Below, piece by piece: positions 37,211 through 47,723 of a stretch of DNA of 64,000 bases. The notes beneath the pieces are model-generated. The model was not told the DNA's origin. It saw only the letters and a list, made by a program, of their open reading frames with translations, and made no database searches. Made by a program: the position numbers and the translations under genes. Positions within the stretch are counted from its first letter, which is position 1; each line of letters starts with the position of its first letter. The DNA is from Paracoccus acridae (GTDB lineage: Bacteria; Pseudomonadota; Alphaproteobacteria; Rhodobacterales; Rhodobacteraceae), in assembly GCF_014642735.1 (NCBI RefSeq), contig NZ_BMIV01000001.1, positions 525,364-589,363 on the forward strand, written 5' to 3'.

Positions 37211-38587
37211 ATGCGCTACGTCTCGACGCGGGGTCAGGCCCCGGTGCTGAACTTCGAAGGGGCCATGCTGTCGGGACTGGCCCGCGACGGCGGGCTGTAC
37301 CTGCCCGAGACGATTCCGGCCTTTGGCGGCCTGAACGACCTGGACGGGTTGCCCTATGAGGAAGTGGCCTTCCGCGTCATCCGTCCCTTTACCGGCGACA
37401 GCTTCACCGACGCGGAACTGCGCGGCGCCATCGACCGCGCCTATGGGCGCATCGAACACACCGCCAAGGCCCCCCTGCGCCAGTTGGCCCCCGGCCATCA
37501 CCTGCTGGAACTGTTCCACGGCCCGACCCTGGCCTTCAAGGACTTCGCCATGCAGTTGATCGCGCAACTGTTCGAGATTGCGTTGAAGCGGTCGGGCCAG
37601 CGGATCACCATCGTCGGCGCGACCTCGGGCGATACCGGATCGGCGGCCATCGAGGCCTTCAAGGGCATCGACAATGTCGATGTCTTCATCATGTTCCCCC
37701 ATGGCCGCGTCAGCGAGGTGCAGCGCCGCCAGATGACCACGCCCGACGCCGCCAATGTCCATGCGCTTGCCGTGACCGGCCATTTCGACGACTGCCAGGC
37801 GCGGCTGAAGGATCTGTTCAACGACCATGCCTTCCGCGACAACGTGGGCTTGGCGGGCGTCAACAGCATCAACTGGGCGCGCGTGGTGGCGCAGATCGTC
37901 TATTACTTTACCGCAACCGCCAGCCTGGGGATGCGCGAGACGGACTTTACCGTTCCCACCGGCAATTTCGGCGACATCTTCGCGGGGTCGGTCGCACGGG
38001 CCATGGGCCTGCCGATCCGCCGCCTGATCGTGGCGACGAACCAGAACGACATCCTGCACCGCGCGCTGACCACGGGCGAATACCGCGTCGGCACGGTCGA
38101 GCCTTCGATCAGCCCGTCGATGGACATCCAGGTCAGCTCGAACTTCGAACGCGCGCTTTATCTGGCCTATGGCGGCGACGCGGCGGCGATTTCGCAACTG
38201 ATGGACGAATTGAAGGCGGGCGGCTTCACCATCAGCCAGGGCGCCTTGCAGGCCCTGCGCGAACAATACCTGTCGGGCCGCGTGTCCGAGGACGAGACCA
38301 TCGCCATGATCCGCACCATCCGCGCCGAAACGGGCGAGGTCCTGTGCCCCCACAGCGCCGTGGGCGTGGCGGTGGCGCGCCAGCACATCGAACCCGGCGT
38401 GCCGATGGTGACGCTGGCTACTGCCCATCCCGCCAAGTTCCCCGACGCGGTGGAACAGGCCATCGGCCTGCGCCCCCCGCTGCCGCCGCATATGGCGACC
38501 CTGTTCGACCTGCCCGAGCGTGTGACGCGGGTTGAAAACGACGTCGAGGCGCTTAAATCGCTGATCCTTGACCGGAGAACCCAGTGA
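37211..38587 (+). CDS. thrC: Threonine synthase
   Basis: PLP-dependent enzyme converting O-phosphohomoserine to threonine, 458 aa, of the long (E. coli/yeast-like) class. N-terminal domain opening MRYVSTRGQAPVLNFEGAML; the PLP-binding lysine is Lys110 in HGPTLAFKDFAMQ; the phosphate-binding stretch is TSGDTGSAAIEAFKG. Its TGA overlaps the GTG start of the peptidase gene by four bases (GTGA). The linkage thrC-M16 peptidase is common in alphaproteobacteria, although no functional link is obvious. Confidence 0.97.
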   Translation: MRYVSTRGQAPVLNFEGAMLSGLARDGGLYLPETIPAFGGLNDLDGLPYEEVAFRVIRPFTGDSFTDAELRGAIDRAYGRIEHTAKAPLRQLAPGHHLLELFHGPTLAFKDFAMQLIAQLFEIALKRSGQRITIVGATSGDTGSAAIEAFKGIDNVDVFIMFPHGRVSEVQRRQMTTPDAANVHALAVTGHFDDCQARLKDLFNDHAFRDNVGLAGVNSINWARVVAQIVYYFTATASLGMRETDFTVPTGNFGDIFAGSVARAMGLPIRRLIVATNQNDILHRALTTGEYRVGTVEPSISPSMDIQVSSNFERALYLAYGGDAAAISQLMDELKAGGFTISQGALQALREQYLSGRVSEDETIAMIRTIRAETGEVLCPHSAVGVAVARQHIEPGVPMVTLATAHPAKFPDAVEQAIGLRPPLPPHMATLFDLPERVTRVENDVEALKSLILDRRTQ

Positions 38588-39858
38588 ACAAAGACGCCCA
38601 TCTGCAGGTAACGACCCTTTCCAACGGCTTGCGCATCGCCACGCGCCTGATGCCGGGGCTGCATTCCACGGCGCTTGGCGTCTGGGTCAATGCGGGCGGG
38701 CGCAACGAACGGCCCGAACAGAACGGGATCGCGCATTTCCTGGAACACATGGCCTTCAAGGGCACGGCGACCCGCACCGCCCTGCAGATCGCCGAGGCGA
38801 TCGAGGATGTGGGCGGCTATATCAACGCCTATACCTCGCGCGATGCGACGGCCTATTACGTCCGGGTGCTGGAAGACGATGTGGACCTGGCCTTCGACGT
38901 CATGTCCGACATCGTGCTGAACCCGATCTTCGACGAGCGCGAGATCGAGGTCGAGCGCGGCGTGATCCTGCAGGAAATCGGGCAGTCGATGGACACGCCC
39001 GACGACATCATCTTCGACTGGCTGCAAGAGGCCGCCTATCCCAACCAGCCGATGGGCCGCACCATCCTTGGCCCGGCCGAACGGGTCAGCAGCTTCGGCC
39101 GCGCCGACCTGGCGGGCTTTGTCGCGGAAAACTATGGCCCCGGCCAGATGATCGTGGCGGCCGCCGGCGCGGTCGATCACGACCGCATCGTGCGGCTGGC
39201 CGAACGCGCCTTCGGGCATCTTGCCCCGGTCACCCAGGCGCCCCGAGAGGCCGCACGCTGGCAGGGACTGGAAACGCGCAAGGTCAAGAAGCTGGAACAG
39301 GCGCATTTCGCCCTGGCCCTGGAAGGGCCGGGCTATCTTGCGCCCGATTTCTATGCCGCGCAGATCTTCTCCTCGGCGCTAGGGGGCGGCATGTCCTCGC
39401 GCCTGTTCCAGAAGATCCGCGAGGAACGGGGCCTGTGCTATACGATCTTCGCGCAGTCGGGCTTTCACGACGACACCGGGATGCTGACCATCTATGCCGG
39501 CACGGGGGCCGAGGATCTGGCCGACCTGTCCACCCTGACCATCGACGAGATGAAGCGCGCCGCCGCCGACATGTCCGAGGCCGAGGTCGCCCGCGCCAAG
39601 GCGCAGTTGCGCGCCAGCCTGCTGATGTCGCTGGAAAGCCCCTCGGCCCAGGCCGAGCGCATGGCGCGGACCCTGGCGATCTGGGGCCGGGTGCCCGACG
39701 CGGCCGAGGTCGCCGACCGCATTGCGGCAGTGACAGTGGCCGAGGTTCGCGCCCATGCCGAAGGCCTGATCGGCCAAGCCCGTCCGGCCCTGGCGCTCTA
39801 TGGCCCCGTCAAGGCCGCCCCCGACCTGGAAACCCTGGCCGAAAGGCTTGCCGCCTGA
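38584..39858 (+). CDS. M16 family zinc peptidase (mitochondrial processing peptidase-like)
   Basis: A 424-aa inverzincin related to the beta subunit of mitochondrial processing peptidase. The active-site motif is HFLEH at residues 51-55 (His51, Glu54, His55), and the third zinc ligand is probably Glu131 in ILQEIGQ, at the usual spacing of about 76 residues. The C-terminal inactive half contains SSALGGGMSSRLFQKIREERGLCY, typical of the family. The start is GTG at 38584, overlapping the thrC stop. The product has no signal peptide. The next gene starts within its stop codon (TGATG). Confidence 0.94.
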   Translation: MNKDAHLQVTTLSNGLRIATRLMPGLHSTALGVWVNAGGRNERPEQNGIAHFLEHMAFKGTATRTALQIAEAIEDVGGYINAYTSRDATAYYVRVLEDDVDLAFDVMSDIVLNPIFDEREIEVERGVILQEIGQSMDTPDDIIFDWLQEAAYPNQPMGRTILGPAERVSSFGRADLAGFVAENYGPGQMIVAAAGAVDHDRIVRLAERAFGHLAPVTQAPREAARWQGLETRKVKKLEQAHFALALEGPGYLAPDFYAAQIFSSALGGGMSSRLFQKIREERGLCYTIFAQSGFHDDTGMLTIYAGTGAEDLADLSTLTIDEMKRAAADMSEAEVARAKAQLRASLLMSLESPSAQAERMARTLAIWGRVPDAAEVADRIAAVTVAEVRAHAEGLIGQARPALALYGPVKAAPDLETLAERLAA

Positions 39859-40439
39859 TGTTCCTGCGACCGCGGCCCGTCAGGTTGGAAACCGAGCGGA
39901 TCGTGCTGCGCCTGCCTGCCCATGGGGATTTCCACGCCTGGACATCCCTGCGGCAGTCCAGCCGGGATTTCCTGACGCCTTGGGAGCCCGTCTGGTCGCC
40001 CGACCACCTGTCGCGCAAAAGCTTTGTGAACCGCGTCTATTGGGCGGCGCGGGCCGCGCGCGGGGGCACGGCGCTGCCCTTGTTCCTGGTCCGCCGGGAC
40101 GGCGTGTTGCTGGGGGCGATCACGCTGGACAACATCCGCCGCGGCCCGGCGCAATCGGGCACCATCGGCTATTGGATCGGTCAGCCCTTCGCCCGCCAGG
40201 GCTATATGCGCGAGGCGATCGGCCTCTTGGTGCATCATGCTTTCACCGCCATGGACCTGAGCCGGGTCGAGGCCGCCTGCCTGCCGGAGAACGCCGCCTC
40301 GCGCGGGGTTCTGGAAAAGTCGGGCTTCAAGTATGAAGGCGTCGCGCAAAGCTATCTGCAGATCGACGGGCGGTGGCGGAATCATGTGCTTTACGCCAAC
40401 CTGCGCAGCGACCGGCGGGGCCGGACCGACGCCCGATAG
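39858..40439 (+). CDS. rimJ: GNAT acetyltransferase, RimJ/RimL type
   Basis: A 193-aa GCN5-related N-acetyltransferase of the RimJ/RimL subgroup, which acetylates ribosomal protein or other N-termini. Motifs include RLETERIVLRLPAHGDF at the start, the acetyl-CoA-binding IGQPFARQGYMREAI, and the end of the fold in ENAASRGVLEKSGFKYEG. The start at 39858 overlaps the peptidase stop by one base (TGATG). The symbol rimJ reflects subgroup similarity; the substrate is not established. Confidence 0.85.
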   Translation: MFLRPRPVRLETERIVLRLPAHGDFHAWTSLRQSSRDFLTPWEPVWSPDHLSRKSFVNRVYWAARAARGGTALPLFLVRRDGVLLGAITLDNIRRGPAQSGTIGYWIGQPFARQGYMREAIGLLVHHAFTAMDLSRVEAACLPENAASRGVLEKSGFKYEGVAQSYLQIDGRWRNHVLYANLRSDRRGRTDAR

Positions 40440-40448
40440 GACAAGATC

Positions 40449-41846
40449 ATGCTGAACGACGCCACCGACGCGCTTGGGCGATTGCTTCCCCAGGGCGTGC
40501 TGAGGGAAACCGCGCCCGCCTATCTGGAGGAACCGCGCGGCCGCTATCGCGGGCGGGCCGGGCTGATCGCCGCCCCCCGCACGGTGGATGAGGTCGCGGC
40601 CATCGTCCGCGCCTGCGCCGATGCGCGCGTGCCCATCGTTCCGCGCGGCGGCGGCACCGGCCTTGTGGGCGGGCAGGTGATGGTCGAAGGCGCCGTGCCC
40701 TTGCTGCTGTCGCTGGAACGCATGAACGTCATCCGCGCGACCTATCCCGAGGAGGGCGTCATCGTGGCCGAGGCGGGCGCCACCCTGCAACAGGTCCGCG
40801 AGGCTGCAGCCCGCGTCGAGCGGCAGTTCCCCCTGGCGCTGGCGTCTCAAGGCACCGCGCAGATCGGCGGGATGCTGGGCACCAATGCGGGCGGCGTGAA
40901 CGTGCTGCGATACGGCAATGCCCGCGCCCTGTGCCTAGGGGTCGAGGCGGTCTTGCCGCAGGGCCAGGTCATGCATGACCTCAAGCGGTTGCGCAAGGAC
41001 AACACCGGATACGACATCCGCGACCTGCTGATCGGCGCGGAAGGGACGCTGGGCATCATCACCGCCGCATCCCTGGTGCTGGCCCCCGTGCCGGCCGAGG
41101 TCGGCGTTGCCATGCTTGTCGTGGAATCGCCCGAGGCCGCCTTGACGCTGCTGTCGCTGGCCCAAGCCCGCATGGCCGGGGGCGTGACCGCGTTCGAGCT
41201 GATCTCGGGCCAAGGGTTGCGCTTTCTGGACGCGGCCGTTCCCGACCTGCGCCAGCCTTTCGCGGACCGCCCCGACTGGCTGGTCCTGATCGAGGTGGGC
41301 CTGCCTGCCGGCCTGTCGGCCGACGAGGCGCTTGAAGGGCTGTTCACCGACGCGGCCGAGGCCGGCTTGGTCAGCGACGGCGTGATCGCCCAGTCCGGCC
41401 AGCAGACCGCCGATCTTTGGGCGATCCGCGAAACCATCCCCGAGGCGAACCGCCATGTCGGCGCCATCGCCAGCCACGACATCAGCCTGCCCTTGTCGGA
41501 AATCGCCCGCTTCATTCGCGACGCCAGCGCCATGCTGGCGGAGATGGCGGATCTGCGCATCAACTGCTTCGGCCACCTGGGCGACGGCAACCTGCATTTC
41601 AACCTGTTCCCGGTTCAGGGAAAGACCCGCGACGCCTATGACGACATCCGCCGGTCCCTGTCGCGCGCGGTTCACCAGATGGTGGTGGCGCGCGGGGGAT
41701 CCTTTTCCGCCGAACACGGGGTGGGACGGCTGAAGGCCGCGGAACTGGCCGAATGGGGCGATCCCGCGCGCCTTGGGGCGATGCGCGCGATCAAGGACGC
41801 GCTGGATCCTGCGGGGATCATGAATCCGGGGGTGATCCTGGCGTAG
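40449..41846 (+). CDS. FAD-linked D-2-hydroxyacid dehydrogenase (GlcD / D-2-hydroxyglutarate dehydrogenase family)
   Basis: A 465-aa VAO-family flavoenzyme. FAD-binding PCMH domain with VPRGGGTGLVGGQV near residue 60 and LGTNAGGVNVLRYG near 145, then LIGAEGTLGIITAASL. The C-terminal FAD_oxidase_C domain has the metal-binding NCFGHLGDGNLHFN and EHGVGRLK. The family includes glycolate oxidase GlcD, D-lactate dehydrogenase and D-2-hydroxyglutarate dehydrogenase; absence of glcE/glcF beside it argues for the last two. The stop codon TAG lies inside the inverted repeat at 41842-41902. Confidence 0.9.
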   Translation: MLNDATDALGRLLPQGVLRETAPAYLEEPRGRYRGRAGLIAAPRTVDEVAAIVRACADARVPIVPRGGGTGLVGGQVMVEGAVPLLLSLERMNVIRATYPEEGVIVAEAGATLQQVREAAARVERQFPLALASQGTAQIGGMLGTNAGGVNVLRYGNARALCLGVEAVLPQGQVMHDLKRLRKDNTGYDIRDLLIGAEGTLGIITAASLVLAPVPAEVGVAMLVVESPEAALTLLSLAQARMAGGVTAFELISGQGLRFLDAAVPDLRQPFADRPDWLVLIEVGLPAGLSADEALEGLFTDAAEAGLVSDGVIAQSGQQTADLWAIRETIPEANRHVGAIASHDISLPLSEIARFIRDASAMLAEMADLRINCFGHLGDGNLHFNLFPVQGKTRDAYDDIRRSLSRAVHQMVVARGGSFSAEHGVGRLKAAELAEWGDPARLGAMRAIKDALDPAGIMNPGVILA

Positions 41847-41902
41847 GGTGCGTGCTTGCACGAACCGTCGCAGGCAAGGTGCGTGAAATCACGCACCCTA
41901 CG
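41842..41902. repeat. 13-bp inverted repeat (GTAGGGTGCGTG family) carrying the stop codon of the FAD dehydrogenase
   Basis: Outer arms CGTAGGGTGCGTG (41842-41854) and CACGCACCCTACG (41890-41902) are perfectly complementary. An inner GGTGCGTG at 41878-41885 can pair with the same right arm (loop AAAT), giving two mutually exclusive hairpins, and CTTGC/GCAAG (41855-41859 with 41874-41878) form a third stem. The TAG of the upstream gene is inside the left arm and apt ends 3 bases after the right arm, so it probably works as a bidirectional terminator. It resembles widespread REP-like GTAGGGTGCGT repeats. Confidence 0.8.
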
Positions 41903-41904
41903 GG

Positions 41905-42438
41905 TCAATCGCCCTCGAAGGCTGTCAGGGCATGAACCTCGTGCCCCAGACCTTCCAGCAGCTTGCGCCCGCCCAGATCCGGCAGGTCGATCACGAAGGC
42001 GCAGCCCACGACCTTGGCGCCCAGCCTTTCGCACAGCGAAATCCCCGCCGCCGCCGTGCCGCCGGTGGCCAGAAGGTCGTCCACGATCAGAACGCGTTCG
42101 CCCGGTTGCAGGGCGTCGTCATGGACCTCGACCACAGCCTCGCCATATTCCAGCTGATAGGCTTGGGAGATCACGGTGCCCGGCAGCTTGCCCTTCTTGC
42201 GGATCGGCACGAAGCCCGTGGACAACTGGTGCGCCACCGCGCCGCCCAGAATGAAGCCGCGCGCCTCCAGTCCCACGACCTTGTCGATCCGCGCGCCCGC
42301 ATAGGGGGCCAGCAACTGATCGACCGCGATGCGAAAGCCGCGCGCATCGGCAAACAGCGTGGTCACGTCGCGGAACATGATCCCTTCATGGGGAAAGTCC
42401 ACGATGGTGCGGATATAGTCCTTGACGTTCAGGCTCAT
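41905..42438 (-). CDS. apt: Adenine phosphoribosyltransferase
   Basis: Salvages adenine to AMP with PRPP, 177 aa. The PRPP-binding motif is [20 protein letters not shown] (about residues 119-138), with the family motifs [12 protein letters not shown] near the start and [15 protein letters not shown]. The start [11 protein letters not shown] at 42438 overlaps the stop of the preceding gene by four bases (ATGA), so it is translated from a dicistronic message. The open frame upstream is a shadow. Confidence 0.96.
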   Translation of the reverse strand: MSLNVKDYIRTIVDFPHEGIMFRDVTTLFADARGFRIAVDQLLAPYAGARIDKVVGLEARGFILGGAVAHQLSTGFVPIRKKGKLPGTVISQAYQLEYGEAVVEVHDDALQPGERVLIVDDLLATGGTAAAGISLCERLGAKVVGCAFVIDLPDLGGRKLLEGLGHEVHALTAFEGD

Positions 42439-43037
42439 GCAGGGCGTTCCATTTCGAACAGGTCGGTGACGGCTGCGTAATCCCTGTATCCCAGCCGCGC
42501 AATCCAGCCGCCCGCAGGACGCGGGTCGAAACGGCCGTTCACCACGCAATCGTCGCGGATATGCACGCCCGTGACCACGCCGAAGACGACGTAATTCGCC
42601 TCGCCCGCCAGTGGCACCACGCGGGTCATGCGGCATTCCAGCGCGGCGGCGGCGCCCGCGACGCGCGGGCATGCGATGGTCTCGCATTCCGCGGCCGCGA
42701 TCCCCGCCGCGTCGAATTCGCTGATCCCTGCGGCCAGTGGGGCCGAGGACGCGTTCACCTGGTCGCGCAGGTCGCCGGTGGCGATGTTGACGCAGAAGAC
42801 GCCGGTTTCGATGATCTGCGCCACGCTGTCCTTGGTGCCCTTGCGATCCGGCTTGGCGCTGGTGGACGCGAACATCACCTGGGGCGGGACATAGGCCACC
42901 GCGTTGAAGAAGGAATAGGGCGCCAGGTTGTCGCCTTGGGATCCCCGCGTGGAAATCCAGCCGATGGGACGGGGGGCGATCAGGGCGTTGAAGGGGTTAT
43001 GGGGCAGCCCGTGGCCGTTTTCGGGGCGGTAGAACAT
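42435..43037 (-). CDS. Flavin reductase-like domain protein
   Basis: A 200-aa FMN-binding split-barrel protein of the flavin reductase-like family. Motifs: [22 protein letters not shown] (cut here at family-typical ARPIGW-type residues), [20 protein letters not shown], and [17 protein letters not shown]. Such proteins bind FMN and may reduce flavin with NAD(P)H or act as oxidoreductases of unknown substrate. The start at 43037 follows a strong AGGAGG site. Its stop overlaps the apt start. Confidence 0.88.
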   Translation of the reverse strand: MFYRPENGHGLPHNPFNALIAPRPIGWISTRGSQGDNLAPYSFFNAVAYVPPQVMFASTSAKPDRKGTKDSVAQIIETGVFCVNIATGDLRDQVNASSAPLAAGISEFDAAGIAAAECETIACPRVAGAAAALECRMTRVVPLAGEANYVVFGVVTGVHIRDDCVVNGRFDPRPAGGWIARLGYRDYAAVTDLFEMERPA

Positions 43038-43160
43038 CGCGGGCCTCCTGTGATTTCTGCGCCGACAACCTGCCATCTGCCGCGCCCCGCCGCAATGGCC
43101 CGGATGTTTCATCACCTGCAAGCCCGTGCTAAGGCACCCCCAGACCCGACAGGAGGCGCG

Positions 43161-43790
43161 ATGTACGAAATCTGCCCCGAAACCGCCGCCGACGAAGCCG
43201 AGGTCGAGGCCCTTTACGACCTGTGCTTCGCGCCGGGCCGCACCGCCCTGTCGTCATACCGCCTGCGCGACGGCGTGCCCAAGGTCGCCGACCTGTGCCT
43301 TGTGCTGCGCGCCGACGGTATCCTGCAGGCTGCGATCCGCTTCTGGCCGGTTCGCGTCGCGCGCAAGCCGGTGCTGCTGCTGGGACCGATCGCGGTTCAC
43401 CCCACCGCCCAGGGCGAAGGGCTTGGCGGCATGCTGATGCGCGACAGCCTGAGGCGGGCGCGTCACCTGGGGTGGGGCAGGGTCCTGCTGGTGGGCGATG
43501 CGCCCTATTACAGCCGCTTCGGCTTTTCGCGGCTGGATGACGTGGAAATGCCGCCGCCGACCAACCCCGACCGCGTGCTGGGGCTGGAACTCTCGCCCGG
43601 CGCCTGGGTTGGGGTCGCGGGGCCGGTCATGCGTGAAACCTCGCCGGGCGTGATGGAGATGCTGGCGCAATACACGGGCAGCCCCGACAACGATTCGGCC
43701 TGCGTCACGGTCCAGACCCCGGACCCGCAGGTTCTTCGAGAGGATAGCGATGGCGACAAATCCGCAACTGGTGCTTCCGCCGATCAATGA
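43161..43790 (+). CDS. GNAT N-acetyltransferase, YhbS-like
   Basis: A 209-aa GCN5-related acetyltransferase resembling YhbS-type proteins. Acetyl-CoA-binding region PIAVHPTAQGEGLGGMLM (about residues 78-95) and the characteristic YYSRFGFSRLDD further on. The start MYEICPETAADE follows AGGAGG at good spacing. The last 41 bases overlap the start of the EcsC gene in another frame, suggesting coupling. The substrate is unknown. Confidence 0.87.
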   Translation: MYEICPETAADEAEVEALYDLCFAPGRTALSSYRLRDGVPKVADLCLVLRADGILQAAIRFWPVRVARKPVLLLGPIAVHPTAQGEGLGGMLMRDSLRRARHLGWGRVLLVGDAPYYSRFGFSRLDDVEMPPPTNPDRVLGLELSPGAWVGVAGPVMRETSPGVMEMLAQYTGSPDNDSACVTVQTPDPQVLREDSDGDKSATGASADQ

Positions 43791-44538
43791 CCCGTCCGTC
43801 CACGCCCAGGTGGACCGCCTGGCGCGGCGATACCTGGATGCGGGCGGTCTGGGAATGGAACTGATGACCGTCGTCGGCAACAGCGCCGAGGGGTTGATCG
43901 AGAAACTGCCCGGCTTCGTGCGCAGCCGCATGGACCGGATCACCCGCGCCGCCCTGAACCGGGCCTTCACGGCGGCCACGACCTCGCGCCGGATGGTGCG
44001 CGACCGGGGGGATTGGTTCAACCGCATGGCATCAACCGTCAGCGGCGCGGCGGGGGGCGTGGGCGGCTTCGCGGGCGCCATGGTCGAACTGCCCTTCACG
44101 ATCACGCTGCTGCTGCGGGCGATGCTGGACATCGCGGTGGAACACGGGCTCGATCCCGACAGCGACGAGGTGCGGATGGAATGCCTGCGCATCTTCGCCG
44201 CCGCAGGTCCGATGGCCGAGGATGATTCGACCGACCTGGGCTTGCTGGCCGCGCGCATGTCGGTCACGGGTCAGACGGTGCAGGGGCTTATCAGCAAGGT
44301 CGCGCCGCGCCTGTCGGTGTCCATGGGCCAGAAGCTGGCAGCCCAGGCCGCGCCGATCTTCGGGGCCGTGGTGGGCGCGTCGATCAACTATACCTTCACC
44401 CGGTATTACCAGGAACTGGCCCGCGTGCATTTCGGCATCATGCGGCTGTCGCAGGAAACCGGCATACCCAAGGAGGCCCTGATCGAGGCGCTGCGCCTGG
44501 CCATCGAACGCCTGGATCATCGCAAGGCCGCGCGCTGA
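43750..44538 (+). CDS. EcsC family protein
   Basis: A 262-aa protein of the EcsC family, named after a protein of the Bacillus Ecs ABC transporter locus; the biochemical role is unknown. Hydrophobic glycine-rich stretches at about 98-120 (SGAAGGVGGFAGAMVELPF) and around 195-215 suggest membrane association. The start at 43750 lies 41 bases inside the preceding acetyltransferase gene and is preceded by a GAGAGGAT site. No ecsAB transporter genes are nearby. Ends convergently with the helicase gene. Confidence 0.85.
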   Translation: MATNPQLVLPPINDPSVHAQVDRLARRYLDAGGLGMELMTVVGNSAEGLIEKLPGFVRSRMDRITRAALNRAFTAATTSRRMVRDRGDWFNRMASTVSGAAGGVGGFAGAMVELPFTITLLLRAMLDIAVEHGLDPDSDEVRMECLRIFAAAGPMAEDDSTDLGLLAARMSVTGQTVQGLISKVAPRLSVSMGQKLAAQAAPIFGAVVGASINYTFTRYYQELARVHFGIMRLSQETGIPKEALIEALRLAIERLDHRKAAR

Positions 44539-44540
44539 GG

Positions 44541-44591
44541 TTCATTCTGGCCTCAATATCCCACGGGGGTCCGGGGGTGTGAAACCCCCGG
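44541..44591 (-). repeat. Intergenic hairpin + GGATATT element, copy 5 (divergent variant)
   Basis: Reads on the minus strand just after the helicase stop. Stem CCGGGGGT/ACCCCCGG (44571-44578 with 44584-44591), then ACCCCCGTGGGATATTGAGG and a CCAGAATGA tail in place of ACAGAAGATGA. More diverged than the other copies, and it also separates the convergent EcsC gene. Confidence 0.6.
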
Positions 44592-44595
44592 CGCT

Positions 44596-46122
44596 TCAGT
44601 CTTCCTCGGACGCCAAGGCAAGATCGGCGACCGGCGCGTCCAGGTCCTGGGTGTTCAATGGCGCGGTCGGACGGGCCAGCCGGGCCTTCGTCACCCAGAG
44701 CAGCCGTTCCTGCGCCCGCGTGATCGCGACATAGGCCAGCCGCTTCCACAGGGGGATCCCGGCCTCGGTCCGGTTCGACCAGGCGGCGGCGCTGATGTCG
44801 GGACCGAAGACCTGCACGTCGGGCCACTGGCTGCCCTGCGACTTGTGGATCGTCACCGCCGCGCCATGCAGGAAGGTCGCGCCCATGCGGGCGGCATAGG
44901 GGATGAAGGGTTCTTCCTCGTCCGGCAGTTCGATCTTGACGATGCTGGCGGCCGACAGGCGCGGATCCTCGGCCCCGATCACATGCAGGCGCGAGAAGCC
45001 GGGCTTGCGGCCCGGCCCCAGATAGACGACCTGCGCCCCCTTGATCAGCCCCCGCGCTTCCAGGTCGATGCGCTTCTTGCGGTGCTTCACCGGCAGTTCG
45101 ATCCCGTCGCAGATCAGCGGCTCGCCCGGCAACAGCGCATCGCCCGGCGCGCCATAGGCCGCCCGGAAGGCATGGATCAGCCGGATCCGCGTGGCGTTCC
45201 GCCAGACCAGCACCGGGCTGCGGGCCATCAGGTCGCTTTCCACCCGTTCCGCCCAGACCACCCGGTCGTCCTTGCGGGCGGCCGCGCGGATCATGCTTTC
45301 GAAGCTTTCGAAGGTCAGGCCGTCATCGGCAAGCGCATGGGCCAGATCCAGGATCGGGCTGTCGTCGGCCTGGCGATGGATGCGGTTCAGGATCAGGCGC
45401 TGGGACGGGGCCAGCTTCTCGAACACCATCTCGCCTGACTGGCCCACGGGTGCCAACTGCGCGGGATCGCCGAACAGCACCAGCAGGGGGAAGATCTCTC
45501 GCAGATCCTCGAACTGCTTTTCGTCCAGCATCGACGCCTCGTCGATCAGGCCGACATCCAGGGCATCCTCGCGCCGTTTCCAGCCGCGGATGAAATCCGA
45601 CCCCCGCAGGCCCGCCGCCGCAAGGGCGCCGGGAATGGAGGTGTGCTGGTCATAGAAGGCCTTGGCCCGGTCAAGCGCGGCGTCGGTCATCCCCTCGACG
45701 GCGGGGCGGTCGCCGGTGCCGGTCAGCCATTCGGCCAGCTTTTCGTACTCCGGGTCATAGACAGGGGTGTAAAGGATGCGGTGGATCGTCGTCGCAGGCA
45801 CGCCGCGCATCCGCAAGACGAAGGCCGCCTTGTTCGTCGGCGCCAGGATCGCCACGCTGCGCCGGTCCTTGCGGCGGCGGCCCTCGTAATCGCCGCTGAC
45901 GACCTCGACCCCCGCGTCGCGCAGGGCCTTGGTGATCTGCGACAGAAGCAGCGTCTTGCCGGACCCGGCCTTGCCGATGACCGCCATCACGCGACCCTTG
46001 CCGGGCTGTGGGGGCTGCAGTTCCTCGGCGATCAGGTCGATGCCCGATGCGCCGAAGGCCTCGGTCAGGGCATCCCAGGCGTCGGCCTGGTCGGGGGACA
46101 GGGTGGGGGCGGGGGCGTTCAT
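44596..46122 (-). CDS. RecD2-like ATP-dependent DNA helicase, stand-alone
   Basis: A 508-aa superfamily 1B helicase related to the core of RecD/RecD2. Walker A GKAGSGKT at residues 50-57, motif II-like LIDEASMLDEKQFED, LVLFGDPAQLAPVGQSGEMVF (motif III region), and the C-terminal UvrD_C_2 motif TIHKSQGSQWPDV with AYVAITRAQERLLW. It lacks the N-terminal extension of RecD2 and has no recB/recC nearby, so it is not the exonuclease V subunit. A role in replication or repair is likely but not specified by the sequence. Confidence 0.88.
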   Translation of the reverse strand: MNAPAPTLSPDQADAWDALTEAFGASGIDLIAEELQPPQPGKGRVMAVIGKAGSGKTLLLSQITKALRDAGVEVVSGDYEGRRRKDRRSVAILAPTNKAAFVLRMRGVPATTIHRILYTPVYDPEYEKLAEWLTGTGDRPAVEGMTDAALDRAKAFYDQHTSIPGALAAAGLRGSDFIRGWKRREDALDVGLIDEASMLDEKQFEDLREIFPLLVLFGDPAQLAPVGQSGEMVFEKLAPSQRLILNRIHRQADDSPILDLAHALADDGLTFESFESMIRAAARKDDRVVWAERVESDLMARSPVLVWRNATRIRLIHAFRAAYGAPGDALLPGEPLICDGIELPVKHRKKRIDLEARGLIKGAQVVYLGPGRKPGFSRLHVIGAEDPRLSAASIVKIELPDEEEPFIPYAARMGATFLHGAAVTIHKSQGSQWPDVQVFGPDISAAAWSNRTEAGIPLWKRLAYVAITRAQERLLWVTKARLARPTAPLNTQDLDAPVADLALASEED

Positions 46123-46149
46123 GACCGGCGTCTTATCCCGCCCCGCCCG

Positions 46150-46176
46150 AAAAGCGAAGCCGCCTTGTCGGCGGCC
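46150..46176 (-). terminator. Probable rho-independent terminator after gdhA
   Basis: Minus-strand stem GCCGCC/GGCGGC (46170-46175 with 46159-46164), 5-base loop, followed by TTCGCTTTT. Short stem with an interrupted T-run, 15 bases beyond the gdhA stop. Confidence 0.6.
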
Positions 46177-46190
46177 CCGCAGCGTCAGGA

Positions 46191-47603
<1,413 letters not shown>

Positions 47604-47723
47604 TTGAATGGGATTCCGCGAAAGATTTGGGCAAATTGCGTGCTTGATGCGCAATCTTGCCTGCCGGGCGCAACTTTTCCGGCTCGGGCGGCGTGTATAG
47701 GGGATCATCAAGGGGAACGCGCG

